Below, in pieces: positions 53,201 to 61,963 of a stretch of DNA of 64,000 nt. Origin of the DNA: an uncultured Prevotella sp. (lineage in GTDB: Bacteria > Bacteroidota > Bacteroidia > Bacteroidales > Bacteroidaceae); contig OMZV01000001.1 in the NCBI GenBank assembly GCA_900315635.1, positions 180,168 to 244,167 of the forward strand, written 5' to 3'. Position 1 is the first letter of the stretch. Every line of letters starts with the position of its first letter. The notes below the pieces were generated by a model that worked only from the letters and a program-made list of their open reading frames with translations, ran no database searches and was not told the origin of the DNA. The translations under genes and the position numbers were made by a program.

Positions 53201-53482
53201 ACAGAGAATGGTGTCGAGAACACGATGGTTTACTGGCCAAGTGACGAGGGCAAGGAGCCACAAGCATTGTCAATGCTTCACCACAAGCAGATCGACATGG
53301 TTGTAAACATCCCAAAGGATCTCACGCCACATGAGCTTACCAACGGATACAAGATTCGCCGTGCGGCAATCGACCTCAATATCCCATTGATAACCAACTC
53401 GCGCCTTGCATCGGCATTCATCAATGCCTTCTGCAACCTTAAGCTCGATGACATCGAGATAAAGGCGTGGGGAGAATATTAA
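50258..53482 (+). CDS. carB: Carbamoyl-phosphate synthase large subunit
   Basis: 1074 residues, full length with both ATP-grasp halves: KVLLLGSGALKIGEAGEFDY at the start and its repeat SVIVLGSGAYRIGSSVEFDW near residue 565. The C-terminal MGS-like allosteric domain (about 945-1074, LLSTGGAKEKAEMLDAAK) is present. With CarA it makes carbamoyl phosphate for pyrimidines and arginine. Confidence 0.97.
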   Translation: MKDESIKKVLLLGSGALKIGEAGEFDYSGSQALKALREEGVETVLINPNIATVQTSEGVADQIYFLPVQPFFVEKVIAKEHPDGILLSFGGQTALNCGVELERQGILKKYNVRVLGTPVAAIMNTEDRELFVERLDEINVKTIKSEACENIEQARKAAKDVGYPVIIRAAYALGGLGSGFADNEEELNKICEKAFSFSPQVLVEKSLKGWKEIEYEVVRDKYDNCITVCNMENFDPLGIHTGESIVIAPSQTLSNSEYHKLRALSIKIVRHIGIIGECNVQYAFDPQSEDYRVIEVNARLSRSSALASKATGYPLAFVAAKLGMGYGLFELKNSVTKTTSAFFEPALDYVVCKIPRWDLSKFRGVDKELGSSMKSVGEVMAIGRNFEEAIQKGLRMIGQGMHGFVENKELEIPNIDEALREPTDKRVFVISKAMHKDYTVDQIHDLTKIDRWFLYKLKHIIDIDERLKKCNINTLDKELLREAKVYGFTDFQIARAVGLEDEYHNMHKALLVVRNLRKSYGILPVVKQIDTLAAEYPAQTNYLYVTYSGIKSDVDFSNDKRSVIVLGSGAYRIGSSVEFDWCGVQALHTIRKQGYKSIMINYNPETVSTDYDMCDRLYFDELTFERVMDIIDLENPHGVIVSTGGQIPNNLAMYLDAENVPILGTAAKDIDNAEDRAKFSSMLTRNHINQPEWNALTSMDDIDKFVDRVGFPVLVRPSYVLSGAAMNVCSNEDELRRFLQLAANVSEDHPVVVSKFIEHAKEIEFDAVANKGEILAYAISEHIEFAGVHSGDATIQFPPQKLYVETVRRIKRISRQIAKDLHISGPFNIQYMARDNDILVIECNLRASRSFPFVSKVLKLNLIDLATKVMLGVPVEKPNKNLFDLDYVGIKASQFSFNRLQKADPVLGVDMSSTGEVGCLGEDTNDALLKAMLSVGQRIPKKNILLSTGGAKEKAEMLDAAKMLLKHGYKLYATSGTSKYLTENGVENTMVYWPSDEGKEPQALSMLHHKQIDMVVNIPKDLTPHELTNGYKIRRAAIDLNIPLITNSRLASAFINAFCNLKLDDIEIKAWGEY

Positions 53483-53610
53483 TGAGGAATGTTGAATGAT
53501 GAATGTTGAATTATTTTAATGCATATTGAACATTTATAATTTAACATTCATCATTTGTCATTTTTAAATATTAAATCAACATTCCACATTCATCATTTAA
53601 CATTACATAC
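53483..53610. repeat. GAATGTTGAATGATG / CATTCATCATTTAACATT repeat block before ribE
   Basis: Left copies GAATGTTGAATGATGAATG and right copies AACATTCATCATTTGTCATT and ACATTCATCATTTAACATT form an imperfect inverted repeat across the whole gap. I looked here for an FMN riboswitch and saw none. Confidence 0.6.
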
Positions 53611-54216
53611 ATGTTTTCCGGAATAGTAGAAGAAATGGCAACGGTTGTTGCCATAAAGCACGATAGAGAGAATATTGACTTTACTCTGAAATGCTCATTC
53701 ACCAATGAGTTGAAGATAGACCAGAGTGTGTCACATAATGGAGTTTGCCTCACAGTGGTAAATATCAAGGACGATACATATACCGTTACCGCTATGAAGG
53801 AAACCCTTGACCGCAGTAACCTCGGATTGCTGAAAGTCGGCGACCACGTCAATGTTGAGCGTTCAATGCTTATGAATGGTCGTCTTGACGGACATATCGT
53901 TCAAGGTCATGTCGATGAGACAGCAAAGTGTATAAAGATGGAGGATGCCGATGGCAGCACATACTTCACGTTCGAGTATAAGCTCGACAAGGAGATGGCT
54001 CGCCGTGGTTATTTCACCGTTGACAAAGGTTCTGTAACTGTCAATGGAGTTTCATTAACTGTCATCAGTCCGACTGACAACACATTTACAGTAGCTATAA
54101 TTCCTTACACACGTCAGAATACCAACTTCGCTGACATTCAAGTTGGTACAACCGTTAACATCGAGTTTGATATTCTCGGGAAGTATATAGCTAGACTAAG
54201 ACACTTCGAGGAGTAA
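53611..54216 (+). CDS. ribE: Riboflavin synthase alpha chain
   Basis: 201 residues made of two homologous lumazine-binding barrels (about 1-97 and 98-195): MFSGIVEEMATV and VSHNGVCLTVV in the first, GHIVQGHVDETAKC and VTVNGVSLTVI in the second. It dismutates two lumazines to riboflavin. Other rib genes are not near. Confidence 0.95.
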   Translation: MFSGIVEEMATVVAIKHDRENIDFTLKCSFTNELKIDQSVSHNGVCLTVVNIKDDTYTVTAMKETLDRSNLGLLKVGDHVNVERSMLMNGRLDGHIVQGHVDETAKCIKMEDADGSTYFTFEYKLDKEMARRGYFTVDKGSVTVNGVSLTVISPTDNTFTVAIIPYTRQNTNFADIQVGTTVNIEFDILGKYIARLRHFEE

Positions 54217-54234
54217 GAAAAATAGTAAATCAAG

Positions 54235-54351
54235 ATCTCCACCAAGCTTCCCCCAAGGGGAGGATGTCAGATTACCTAAGATTTATAGAGATATTGCTCA
54301 AATTAATTTAGGTGATTAAACACCATCCTCTTGGGGGAGGTTTGGTGGGGA
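54235..54351. terminator. Long bidirectional hairpin between ribE and gph
   Basis: ATCTCCACCAAGCTTCCCCC on the left and GGGGGAGGTTTGGTGGGGAT on the right pair over about 30 bp with few mismatches, and ATTACCTAA / TTTAGGTGAT continue the pairing inside. It separates two convergent genes and is of the same kind as the palindrome at 46128. Confidence 0.75.
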
Positions 54352-54368
54352 TTTGTTATTTATTATAT

Positions 54369-55004
54369 CTAGAACTTCAGCAATTCCTCAGGCTTACTGA
54401 TAAGATGGGTGGCGCCATGCTCTATGAGGAAGTCACGGTCACGGAAGCCCCAAAGAACACTGATGCAAGGCACGCCCACATTACGGGCTGTATCAATATC
54501 GACATCACTGTCACCGATGTAAACAGTCCCTTCCTTGCCGACACCAAGTTGGCGCATAGCTTCAAGGACCGTATCAGGAGCCGGTTTCTTGCGGATATTC
54601 TCACGCTCACCAATTGCCACCTCAATTGTTTCGGGGAAGAAATGGCGGGCAAGTTCCTGAGTAGCAGCATAGAACTTATTACTGACAATAGCCAGTTTCT
54701 TGCCACGGCGCTTCAGTTCGGCAAGGACCTCGGGAATACCACTATATGGCTTTGTGGTATCAAGGCTATGCTCAAGGTAATGCTTGCGGAAGGTGGCGTA
54801 AGTCTCGTCAAACTTCGGATTATCCAGTCCATCGGGAATGGCACGCTCCATAAGCTTCTTTACTCCATTACCTACAAACCGCCTCACATCATCGACCGAG
54901 TGCTCAGGCATTCCAGCCCAGCGCAAGGCATAATTGGTACTTGCTGCCAAATCATTGAGTGTATTAAGCAAAGTACCATCCAAATCAAAAATAAAGTTAT
55001 CCAT
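54369..55004 (-). CDS. gph: HAD-family phosphatase, phosphoglycolate phosphatase-like
   Basis: 211 residues. HAD motif I is FIFDLDGTLLNT (about 5-16), motif II IVSNKF, motif III Lys in the RKKPAPD region, motif IV YIGDSDVDIDTARN. The alpha-helical cap is type C1, as in Gph and PgmB. Likely removes phosphate from phosphoglycolate or a sugar phosphate. It starts 29 bp after malQ and is probably cotranscribed, so beta-phosphoglucomutase activity is a fair alternative. Confidence 0.85.
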   Translation of the reverse strand: MDNFIFDLDGTLLNTLNDLAASTNYALRWAGMPEHSVDDVRRFVGNGVKKLMERAIPDGLDNPKFDETYATFRKHYLEHSLDTTKPYSGIPEVLAELKRRGKKLAIVSNKFYAATQELARHFFPETIEVAIGERENIRKKPAPDTVLEAMRQLGVGKEGTVYIGDSDVDIDTARNVGVPCISVLWGFRDRDFLIEHGATHLISKPEELLKF

Positions 55005-55033
55005 TACAATCTAATTTCCTATATTGAATTCTT

Positions 55034-57772
55034 TCAGTCTTCCTTCTTTTCCAATTCTTCATTATTCCGGAAGCTGCGTGTTATCATTGTCTTTATCTTA
55101 TTGTTAAACTGGTCGGCAGAAAGCAAATCATCGATGGTCGGCTTCATTCGGAACTTCCACTGATTGTAGGCATCATAAGGAGCATTTATGCGCAGGCTGA
55201 ATAGGTCAGGACGGTTGAAGTTGGAGTCCATAGACAGCCAGTCCTGAATGCTCATCATGCAAATCATCGACGGGCAATACAGATGCCTTGTTATTATTTC
55301 CTCAGCTATCATTGGCGGAAGATGGCGTGGAGCCCTGCCATCTTTCTGCAGCATCGACTTCCAGTAATGTTGAGTCCGTGCCGGATTCTCCTCCCACCAA
55401 AGCCGGAGCGGCGACATGTCATGGGTTGTCGGGACGGCAACACTGCGGTAAGGATAAGACTCCAAGTGAGCGAATTCCTCACCATGACGTTTCGGCATAG
55501 ACTGAACCTCTAGAGAAAGGATCCTCTTCTGGTCGAGTACCGACGGTACACAAGCCGGAAGCATTCCCAAGTCTTCGGCACAAACCAGCACGTGGGTTCC
55601 ACGGAGCACCATGTCGAGTTTCGTCTTAGCCAGCGACTCCCAATAAGCATTGTGGCGCTCATAATAGAAATTGTTGTACAAGCGCATGAACGCATCTCGG
55701 CTCTCAGGACTCAGTATCGAGTAAACAGGCTCATTGTAAACGCCATACCGGGGATAGTACATGCCCTCACGGTAAGGGTCTTCAAGGAACAAGACATTAG
55801 CACAAAGGTGCATCAGTCCATCACGAATCCACTGACTATTCTCATCATTGCGGCCCTCAAAGTATCGCTTTATCTTCAATTGTGTATCATACTCAGGCTT
55901 AAGCGAATAGAGATGGTACGACAACGAATTAAGGAAGTTCTCACGGACATAATCAGCATGTATTCCAAAGAACTGATAGAGTACATAATCATTGATAAAC
56001 GGCTTCGTGTAGAGTTCCTTATGGAAGTCAAGCCCATACTCCCGAATCTCAATCTCGCTAACCGGTATCGAAGGAGAGAAATGTCCCATAGAAGTCCATA
56101 GATTCTGCTCCGGTATCTCCCACGAACGGAAGAAAGACACAACATGGTCTATGCGGACAGCATCGAAGTATTCTTCCATTCCACGGATGACATCATTCAG
56201 ATAGCCAGCCACTTTGCGCCCGTCATCAGGATACCAGTCAAACGGCGGCATACCCCAGTTCTGACCTTGCGGCTCTTCATTCGACGGAGGGTTGCCAAGT
56301 TTCATGTCAAGATGGAACAGCTCAGGATGATGCCATGTTGCAACGCTGTCCCGATAGAGGCTTACAGGCAAGTCGCCGCAGAAGCCAATCTCCTTACTGT
56401 GAGCGTAATTCACAGCTTTCTTAAACTGACGGTGGAGATGATATTGGGTATAGCAGGCAAGACAGAATTCCTCATGGAAATGTTCGTCAGACTTAAACGT
56501 TTCCCTCAGTTTCTCTTCATTGTAAGTCGAGAACTCATGCCAGTCGGATGTCCTGGCTGTGTGGAAATGTTCACGAAGGGCACAGAAAGCAGCGTATGGA
56601 TAGAGCCAGCTCCGGTTCTTCCGGGCAAACTCCTTGTATTCATCTGTTGCCATATCGGCTTCACCATTCTTGCGGAAGAACAGATAGACGTATCTCGACT
56701 TCAATCTGTCGACAGCCTCATAGTCGGAATATTCCAAAGCATTCAGTTCACGGCGTTGCCTGTTGAAAACCTTCTGCTCCGACTCATCATCAAGGCTGCC
56801 AAGCTGTTCCAAGTCGATGTAATGCGGATGAATGGCATGCAGCGAAATGCTGTCATAAGGATGGGAGTCCGACCAAGTATGGGTAGTCGTCGTGTCAAAC
56901 ACAGGCAGGAGCTGGATAACCTTCATGCCAGTAGCTTCAGTCCAATCGACAAAACGCTTCAAATCGCCGAAGTCACCGACACCAAAAGAATGGTCGGTTC
57001 GAAGGGAGAACAGCGGCACTACCACTCCGGCAGCCTTCCAATTGCGTTCTTTTATTCTAAGGTTCTCGCCATAGAGCACAAGCACCTGACCATCGTCGAG
57101 CTTCATGTTGTCGGCTTTCCGGTTGTCGCCCTGTTCCCACTCCACAATGCGGTTGGTTTTTCCGTCGACGACAACATATTTGAACTCCAGCGGCTGCATG
57201 ACATTGTCAACATTCACACTCAGTGTCCACTCATCCTCGCCAGAGCGGCGCATCCTCAGGAACATCGTAGGATTCCAGTTGCCCAAGGACGGATGATTGC
57301 CACAGATACCGAGAATCTGTCCTTTCTCAAGCTGTGGAGCCTGAACACGGAAGATGATGGTCTTCCGGTACAGCGGCAGGCGGATTCCACTCTCAGCCGA
57401 CTCAACGGGACGATTCTCACACACGCGGCAGAGCTTCGTCATCAGGTGGTATTGCAGCGGAATGTCACGCCACAGGTCGGGCATGATATAGTCCTTGGTC
57501 GAATCGAAATGATAGCGACGCGGCACACGGTTCCACTCCCGACGCATGACCTTCCCGTCACCATCCTCAACAAGGTAGGTGTATCCGAAATACTCCACCG
57601 GATGCTGGCGGCTCTCGATGACCGAAGTCTCGACCGTCCATAGTTCACCGTTCTCTGTCGACATGAGCAGGTCATAGCTGCGCTTCCGTCCGTCGACATA
57701 ATGATAGTCTATGGCGACATGCATACTCTGACCCCATACCGTTGAGTAATGAATGCTGAATCTTAATTTCAT
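55034..57772 (-). CDS. malQ: 4-alpha-glucanotransferase with starch-binding modules
   Basis: 912 residues from the ATG at 57772. N-terminal CBM20-type modules (LEKGQILGICGNHPSLGNWN, about 150-170) precede a GH77 catalytic domain: VVPLFSLRTDHSFGVGDFGD, FFDAVRIDHV-type nucleophile segment (DAVRIDHVVSFFRSW), and VLVCAEDLGMLP with the acid/base Glu. It moves glucan chains between maltodextrins, DPE2-like. No signal peptide. The -7 box is 4 nt before the start codon. Confidence 0.95.
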   Translation of the reverse strand: MKLRFSIHYSTVWGQSMHVAIDYHYVDGRKRSYDLLMSTENGELWTVETSVIESRQHPVEYFGYTYLVEDGDGKVMRREWNRVPRRYHFDSTKDYIMPDLWRDIPLQYHLMTKLCRVCENRPVESAESGIRLPLYRKTIIFRVQAPQLEKGQILGICGNHPSLGNWNPTMFLRMRRSGEDEWTLSVNVDNVMQPLEFKYVVVDGKTNRIVEWEQGDNRKADNMKLDDGQVLVLYGENLRIKERNWKAAGVVVPLFSLRTDHSFGVGDFGDLKRFVDWTEATGMKVIQLLPVFDTTTTHTWSDSHPYDSISLHAIHPHYIDLEQLGSLDDESEQKVFNRQRRELNALEYSDYEAVDRLKSRYVYLFFRKNGEADMATDEYKEFARKNRSWLYPYAAFCALREHFHTARTSDWHEFSTYNEEKLRETFKSDEHFHEEFCLACYTQYHLHRQFKKAVNYAHSKEIGFCGDLPVSLYRDSVATWHHPELFHLDMKLGNPPSNEEPQGQNWGMPPFDWYPDDGRKVAGYLNDVIRGMEEYFDAVRIDHVVSFFRSWEIPEQNLWTSMGHFSPSIPVSEIEIREYGLDFHKELYTKPFINDYVLYQFFGIHADYVRENFLNSLSYHLYSLKPEYDTQLKIKRYFEGRNDENSQWIRDGLMHLCANVLFLEDPYREGMYYPRYGVYNEPVYSILSPESRDAFMRLYNNFYYERHNAYWESLAKTKLDMVLRGTHVLVCAEDLGMLPACVPSVLDQKRILSLEVQSMPKRHGEEFAHLESYPYRSVAVPTTHDMSPLRLWWEENPARTQHYWKSMLQKDGRAPRHLPPMIAEEIITRHLYCPSMICMMSIQDWLSMDSNFNRPDLFSLRINAPYDAYNQWKFRMKPTIDDLLSADQFNNKIKTMITRSFRNNEELEKKED

Positions 57773-57776
57773 ACTA

Positions 57777-57785
57777 CAAAGGTAG
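57777..57785 (-). promoter_or_regulatory. -7 box TACCTTTG directly at the malQ start codon
   Basis: Minus strand: the TTTG ends 4 nt before the ATG at 57772, the same geometry as at 22345. Suggests a leaderless malQ mRNA. Confidence 0.6.
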
Positions 57786-57870
57786 TATAAAAAGGACATA
57801 ACCCAAAATAAAAGATGTGAAAAAAGTTATTTAAAATTACTATTATCTAAACTTTATTGTAAGTTTTCTG

Positions 57871-57879
57871 TACCTTTGC
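57871..57879 (+). promoter_or_regulatory. -7 box TACCTTTGC for mltG
   Basis: 30 nt before the ATG at 57910; an AAGGAGAAG ribosome-binding sequence is just upstream of the start. Confidence 0.7.
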
Positions 57880-57909
57880 ACCCGCTTAACATTTTTATAA
57901 GGAGAAGAA

Positions 57910-58944
57910 ATGACTAAGAGAAAAAAACGAAACGGACACAGCAAGAGCGTCCTCATCACCATAGGCGTTGTCGTTGTTGTCCTCGCGGCTATAGTATGGA
58001 CGCTGTTCTTCCACGGAATGTCGAAGGGCGGCGAGCGTTACATCTACATCTCACCGAAGGACAATATCGACTCGGTCTACTCGAAGCTGCGCCCTATAAC
58101 CAATACAGCCTCGTTCCAGGGATTCCGCATCCTTGCCAGCGTCACCGGTTATGCCGACCACATCCGCTCGGGACGTTACTCCATCGACAATACCGGAGCA
58201 CTGTTCACCTTCCGCAACTTCAAGAACGGCCATCAGGCTAGCGTCCACCTCACTGTACCGTCCATGCACCTGATGAGTGACCTCGGCGATGTGTTTGCCA
58301 AGAAGATGCAGTTCACCAAGAAGGAGTTCATGGACGCTGCTACCGATTCACTGTTCCTCGACTCACTGGGTTACGAGCCGTCGAACATCATTGCCGTGTT
58401 CATACCAAACACATACGACTTCTACTGGGACATCTCGCCACGCGAGTTCATCCGCAAGATGACAAAGAACTATGACAAGTTCTGGACTCCGGCACGCCAA
58501 CAGAAGGCTAAAGCCGACAGCCTGAAGCCTATGCAGGTAATGATTATCGCCAGTATGATAAGCGAGGAGACCAACAACAAGCAGGAGAAGCCTATCATAG
58601 CCGGTATATACATCAACCGCCTGCGCATAAACATGCCACTGCAGTCATGCCCGACAGTGAAGTATGCCTTGAAGCGTTTCGATCTTGAGCGCATCTACAC
58701 ATGGATGACTCAGATAGACAACCCGTACAACACCTACAACCGCTACGGACTGCCACCGGGGCCAATCCGAAACCCGAACCCTGAGGACATCGACGCCGTG
58801 CTGAACTTTGTCCATCACGACTATCTGTACATGTGCGCAAGTGCCAAGTTCGACGGAACCCATCACTTCTCGAAGACCTACGAAGAACAGAAGGCTTACT
58901 CGAAGGAATATGACGCCGAACTGAACAAGCGTAACATTAAATAA
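57910..58944 (+). CDS. mltG: Endolytic murein transglycosylase
   Basis: 344 residues. A basic start, one membrane helix (about 15-35), a LysM-like segment, and the YceG catalytic domain with MIASMISEETNNKQEKPIIA carrying the catalytic Glu and PTVKYALKRF later. It cuts nascent glycan strands at the inner membrane and sets their length. The MurU-like gene follows 73 bp later. Confidence 0.94.
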   Translation: MTKRKKRNGHSKSVLITIGVVVVVLAAIVWTLFFHGMSKGGERYIYISPKDNIDSVYSKLRPITNTASFQGFRILASVTGYADHIRSGRYSIDNTGALFTFRNFKNGHQASVHLTVPSMHLMSDLGDVFAKKMQFTKKEFMDAATDSLFLDSLGYEPSNIIAVFIPNTYDFYWDISPREFIRKMTKNYDKFWTPARQQKAKADSLKPMQVMIIASMISEETNNKQEKPIIAGIYINRLRINMPLQSCPTVKYALKRFDLERIYTWMTQIDNPYNTYNRYGLPPGPIRNPNPEDIDAVLNFVHHDYLYMCASAKFDGTHHFSKTYEEQKAYSKEYDAELNKRNIK

Positions 58945-58985
58945 ATGTTTCTATCATTACTTGCACGTTTCTGAGAAAAATTGTG

Positions 58986-58994
58986 TAACTTCGC
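58986..58994 (+). promoter_or_regulatory. Variant -7 box TAACTTCGC for the nucleotidyltransferase gene
   Basis: One mismatch to TAnnTTTGC, 23 nt before the ATG at 59018. Confidence 0.45.
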
Positions 58995-59017
58995 AGTCTG
59001 AAAAGTTATACACACTT

Positions 59018-59866
59018 ATGCAAGCAATGATTTTTGCGGCGGGAATGGGAACCCGTCTCCGTCCGCTCACCGACACGATGCCGAAGGCACTGGTCACAGT
59101 CAATGGCAAGCCGCTCATTGAGCATGTCATCGAGAAACTGCGCTCAGCTGGCTTCGGCTCAATTGTTATAAATGTACACCACTTCGCAGGTCAGATTATA
59201 GACTATCTCAAAGAACATGACTTCGAAGTGGACATCAAAATATCAGATGAAAGTGACAAGCTGCTCGACACTGGCGGCGGACTCCGCAAGGCTGCACCGC
59301 TGTTCCGTCAAGACGAGCAGATACTCATACATAATGTCGACATCCTCAGCAATGCCGACCTCGACACATTATATAATAAGGGTCCACTGATGACCAACTG
59401 GGGGACGGGTGGCACAATGCATGCTGCCGCCACCCTGCTCGTCTCATGGCGCAAGACAAAACGCTATCTGCTTTTCGATGAGGCAATGCGTCTCATCGGC
59501 TGGACAAACATCGAGACTGGCGAGGTGAAGAGTCCGTTCCGCTGGCTCCGTGAGTTTGGTGCCGAACACCCCGAGAAGTTCAAGACTCTGCAAGACCATC
59601 ACGACAACATCACTGTCGAGCACCGTCTCCTCGGTTATGGCAAGGCACGTCTTCAGGCTTATGCCTTCTCTGGTATCCACGTCATATCGCCGAAGCTCAT
59701 TGCCGACCGAATGAGCAAGTATCCTGATGTGTTCCCTATCATGGACTTCTATCTCGACAACTGCAACACCAGCCTTATAAAGGGATTCATTCAGCCCGAG
59801 CCCAAACTGGAACTCCTAGATGTCGGCAAGCCTGATACACTCAAACAAGCAAATCAGCACGCCTAA
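59018..59866 (+). CDS. Sugar-1-phosphate nucleotidyltransferase, MurU-like
   Basis: 282 residues from the ATG at 59018. The nucleotide-binding loop is MIFAAGMGTRLRPLTDTMPK at the N-terminus, followed by HNVDILSNADLD with the metal-binding Asp. No C-terminal hexapeptide helix, as in MurU, the N-acetylmuramate-1-phosphate uridylyltransferase. Bacteroides relatives usually sit beside an AmgK-like kinase, which I do not see here. Position after mltG fits murein recycling; other sugar-1-phosphates are possible. Confidence 0.8.
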   Translation: MQAMIFAAGMGTRLRPLTDTMPKALVTVNGKPLIEHVIEKLRSAGFGSIVINVHHFAGQIIDYLKEHDFEVDIKISDESDKLLDTGGGLRKAAPLFRQDEQILIHNVDILSNADLDTLYNKGPLMTNWGTGGTMHAAATLLVSWRKTKRYLLFDEAMRLIGWTNIETGEVKSPFRWLREFGAEHPEKFKTLQDHHDNITVEHRLLGYGKARLQAYAFSGIHVISPKLIADRMSKYPDVFPIMDFYLDNCNTSLIKGFIQPEPKLELLDVGKPDTLKQANQHA

Positions 59867-59886
59867 GTTCCTCACCAAGCACGATA

Positions 59887-60156
59887 TAGCCTCGAAGAGG
59901 CTAAACTCTCAGTAACCCCACACAAGCGGAGCGCAGTGTGGGGATAAGGCAGACGAGCAGAGATAATGACTCAGTGAGTCGAAGACTCACAACAGCGGGA
60001 CGCGCAAGACCACAGATGGGAGTTTTATACACACATGTGTTATTGTGAGTCTCCGACTCACAGAATCAGTTTGTAGGGCTTTTGCTCCATGTCCCCACAC
60101 TGCAGTCACTTCGTTCCCTTGTGTGGGGTTACTAAGATTCAGCCTCTTCGAGGCTA
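59887..60156. repeat. Mirrored six-hairpin element A-B-C-C'-B'-A'
   Basis: Within the 516-bp gap 59867-60382. A: TAGCCTCGAAGAGGCTA (59887-59903). B: CCCCACAC...GTGTGGGG (59916-59943). C: GTGAGTCGAAGACTCAC (59974-59990). Then C' GTGAGTCTCCGACTCAC (60045-60061), B' (60093-60128), A' AGCCTCTTCGAGGCTA (60141-60156). Each unit is a local hairpin, and the left half is also the inverted copy of the right half. A partial fourth A copy is at about 60201. Confidence 0.8.
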
Positions 60157-60250
60157 GAAGGTTTGCAGACTATAGGTTCCAGTAGTTCACTTGACTGTTC
60201 AGCCTTTTCGAGGCAATCATCATACTGGCAGAGGGAGACCGTGCTGAAAT

Positions 60251-60270
60251 AAACTGAGATAACTGAGATT
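60251..60270. repeat. Short tandem AACTGAGATAACTGAGATT
   Basis: An octamer-like unit (ACTGAGAT) twice. The same doublet recurs at 62405-62424, and inverted with three units at 62233-62255. Confidence 0.7.
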
Positions 60271-60341
60271 GTAGAAAGAAATTCATAACATTAAATAAAT
60301 TCAACAATTAATACTCAAGCCTTTATGTTGGTAATCAACAT

Positions 60342-60369
60342 CCCCTCCAAGCGGAGGGGCTTGGGGAGG
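60342..60369 (+). promoter_or_regulatory. Alternative hairpins in the guaA leader
   Basis: CCCCTCC-AAGC-GGAGGGG (60342-60359) can form, or its left arm can instead pair with GCTTGGGGAGG (60359-60369), 13 nt before the ATG. May be a repeat of the CCCCACCAAGC kind or an attenuator; it does not look like a known purine riboswitch. Confidence 0.45.
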
Positions 60370-60382
60370 CTTTAATAATTTT

Positions 60383-61927
60383 ATGCAACAGAAGATTATA
60401 ATTCTTGACTTCGGCTCACAGACCACGCAGCTCATTGGCCGCCGTGTCCGCGAGCTCGACACCTTCTGCGAGATCCTGCCGTACAACAAGTTCCCGAAGG
60501 ACGACCCGAATGTCATCGGCGTCATCCTCTCAGGCAGTCCGTACAGCGTCCATGACAAGGAAGCTTTCAAGGTCGACCTCAGTCAGTTCGTTGGCAAGCT
60601 GCCGGTACTCGGAATCTGCTATGGCGCACAGTTCATCGCCTACTCAGGTGGTGGAAAGGTCGAGCAGACAGGTACACGCGAGTATGGCCGTGCCAACCTT
60701 GAGACTGTCGACACATCGTCGCCTATCTTCAAGGGCTTCGACAAAGGCTCGCAAGTATGGATGAGTCACGGCGACACCATCACCGCCATTCCTGAAGGAT
60801 TCCACGTTATCGGCTCTACCGGCGACGTGAAGAATGCAGCCTTCGCCAATGACGACAAGCGTGTTTGGTGCGTGCAGTTCCATCCTGAGGTTTACCACAC
60901 AACACAGGGCAAGCAGCTGTTGAAGAACTTCGTCGTCAACATCTGCGGCTCTCGTCAGGAGTGGAGTCCGGCTAGCTTCATCGAGTCGACAATCAAGGAA
61001 CTCCGTGAGCAAATCAAGGACGACCGAGTAATCCTCGGACTCAGTGGCGGTGTCGATTCCAGTGTCTGCGCTACCCTGCTCCACCGTGCCATCGGCAAGA
61101 ACCTCACCTGTATCTTCGTCGACCACGGAATGCTCCGTAAGAATGAGTTCCAGAAGGTTATGGACGCTTACAAGGGCTTGGGTCTGAACGTTATCGGCGT
61201 TGATGCCAGCGACAAGTTCTTCAAGGACTTAGAGGGCGTTACCGACCCTGAGAAGAAGCGTAAGATCATTGGTCGTGACTTCGTCGAGGTGTTCAATGCC
61301 GAGGCTCAGAAGATTACGGATGCCAAATGGCTTGCCCAGGGCACTATCTATCCTGACCGCATTGAGTCGCTGAGCATCACGGGAATGACCATCAAAAGCC
61401 ACCACAACGTTGGCGGTCTGCCAAAGGACATGAAGCTCCAGCTCTGCGAACCGCTGAAGTGGCTGTTCAAGGACGAGGTGCGTCGTGTGGGTCATCAGCT
61501 CAACATGCCTGAGCGTCTCATCAAGCGTCATCCGTTCCCGGGTCCGGGCTTGGCTGTCCGTATCCTTGGCGACATCACTCGTGAGAAGGTGCGCATCCTT
61601 CAGGACGCCGACGGCATCTACATCGAGAAGATGCACGATTACAAGATGGAAGACGGCTCTGAGCTCTATGACCATGTTTGGCAGGCAGGCACAATCTTGC
61701 TGAGCACCATTCGCTCGGTTGGAGTTATGGGCGATGAGCGTACATACGAACACCCTGTAGCTCTGCGTGCCGTGACATCAATGGACGCAATGACAGCCGA
61801 CTGGGCTCATCTGCCTTACGACTTCCTCGCTGATGTCTCAAATGAGATAATCCGCAAGGTAAAGGGAGTGAACCGTGTATGCTATGATGTCAGTTCAAAA
61901 CCGCCAGCAACTATCGAGTGGGAGTAA
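60383..61927 (+). CDS. guaA: GMP synthase (glutamine-hydrolysing)
   Basis: 514 residues, complete. Class I amidotransferase domain (1 to about 190) with Cys79 in LGICYGAQF and HPEV; ATP pyrophosphatase domain with P-loop LSGGVDSSV (about 220); C-terminal dimerisation domain ending TIEWE. It aminates XMP to GMP. Stands alone between two repeat-rich gaps. Confidence 0.97.
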   Translation: MQQKIIILDFGSQTTQLIGRRVRELDTFCEILPYNKFPKDDPNVIGVILSGSPYSVHDKEAFKVDLSQFVGKLPVLGICYGAQFIAYSGGGKVEQTGTREYGRANLETVDTSSPIFKGFDKGSQVWMSHGDTITAIPEGFHVIGSTGDVKNAAFANDDKRVWCVQFHPEVYHTTQGKQLLKNFVVNICGSRQEWSPASFIESTIKELREQIKDDRVILGLSGGVDSSVCATLLHRAIGKNLTCIFVDHGMLRKNEFQKVMDAYKGLGLNVIGVDASDKFFKDLEGVTDPEKKRKIIGRDFVEVFNAEAQKITDAKWLAQGTIYPDRIESLSITGMTIKSHHNVGGLPKDMKLQLCEPLKWLFKDEVRRVGHQLNMPERLIKRHPFPGPGLAVRILGDITREKVRILQDADGIYIEKMHDYKMEDGSELYDHVWQAGTILLSTIRSVGVMGDERTYEHPVALRAVTSMDAMTADWAHLPYDFLADVSNEIIRKVKGVNRVCYDVSSKPPATIEWE

Positions 61928-61963
61928 TTTTCCCATTTAGATAATGTAAATATATTTCTTTTC

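Noticed and set aside
53483-53610. FMN riboswitch before ribE
   Set aside because: The gap consists of the CAACATTC-type repeat; the conserved FMN aptamer blocks are not present.
56144-57643. A 499-codon open frame antisense to malQ
   Set aside because: It mirrors the malQ codon pattern, has no family motif and no promoter or ribosome-binding sequence; the sense gene is certain.
57773-57799. Longer N-terminus for MalQ
   Set aside because: The extra codons overlap the -7 box and do not belong to the family start MKLRFSIHY.
59887-60156. CRISPR array
   Set aside because: The repeats are inverted in order and differ in sequence, and there are no regular spacers or cas genes.
60271-60382. Purine riboswitch before guaA
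   Set aside because: Only G/C-rich hairpins of the palindrome type are present; no three-way junction with conserved core bases.
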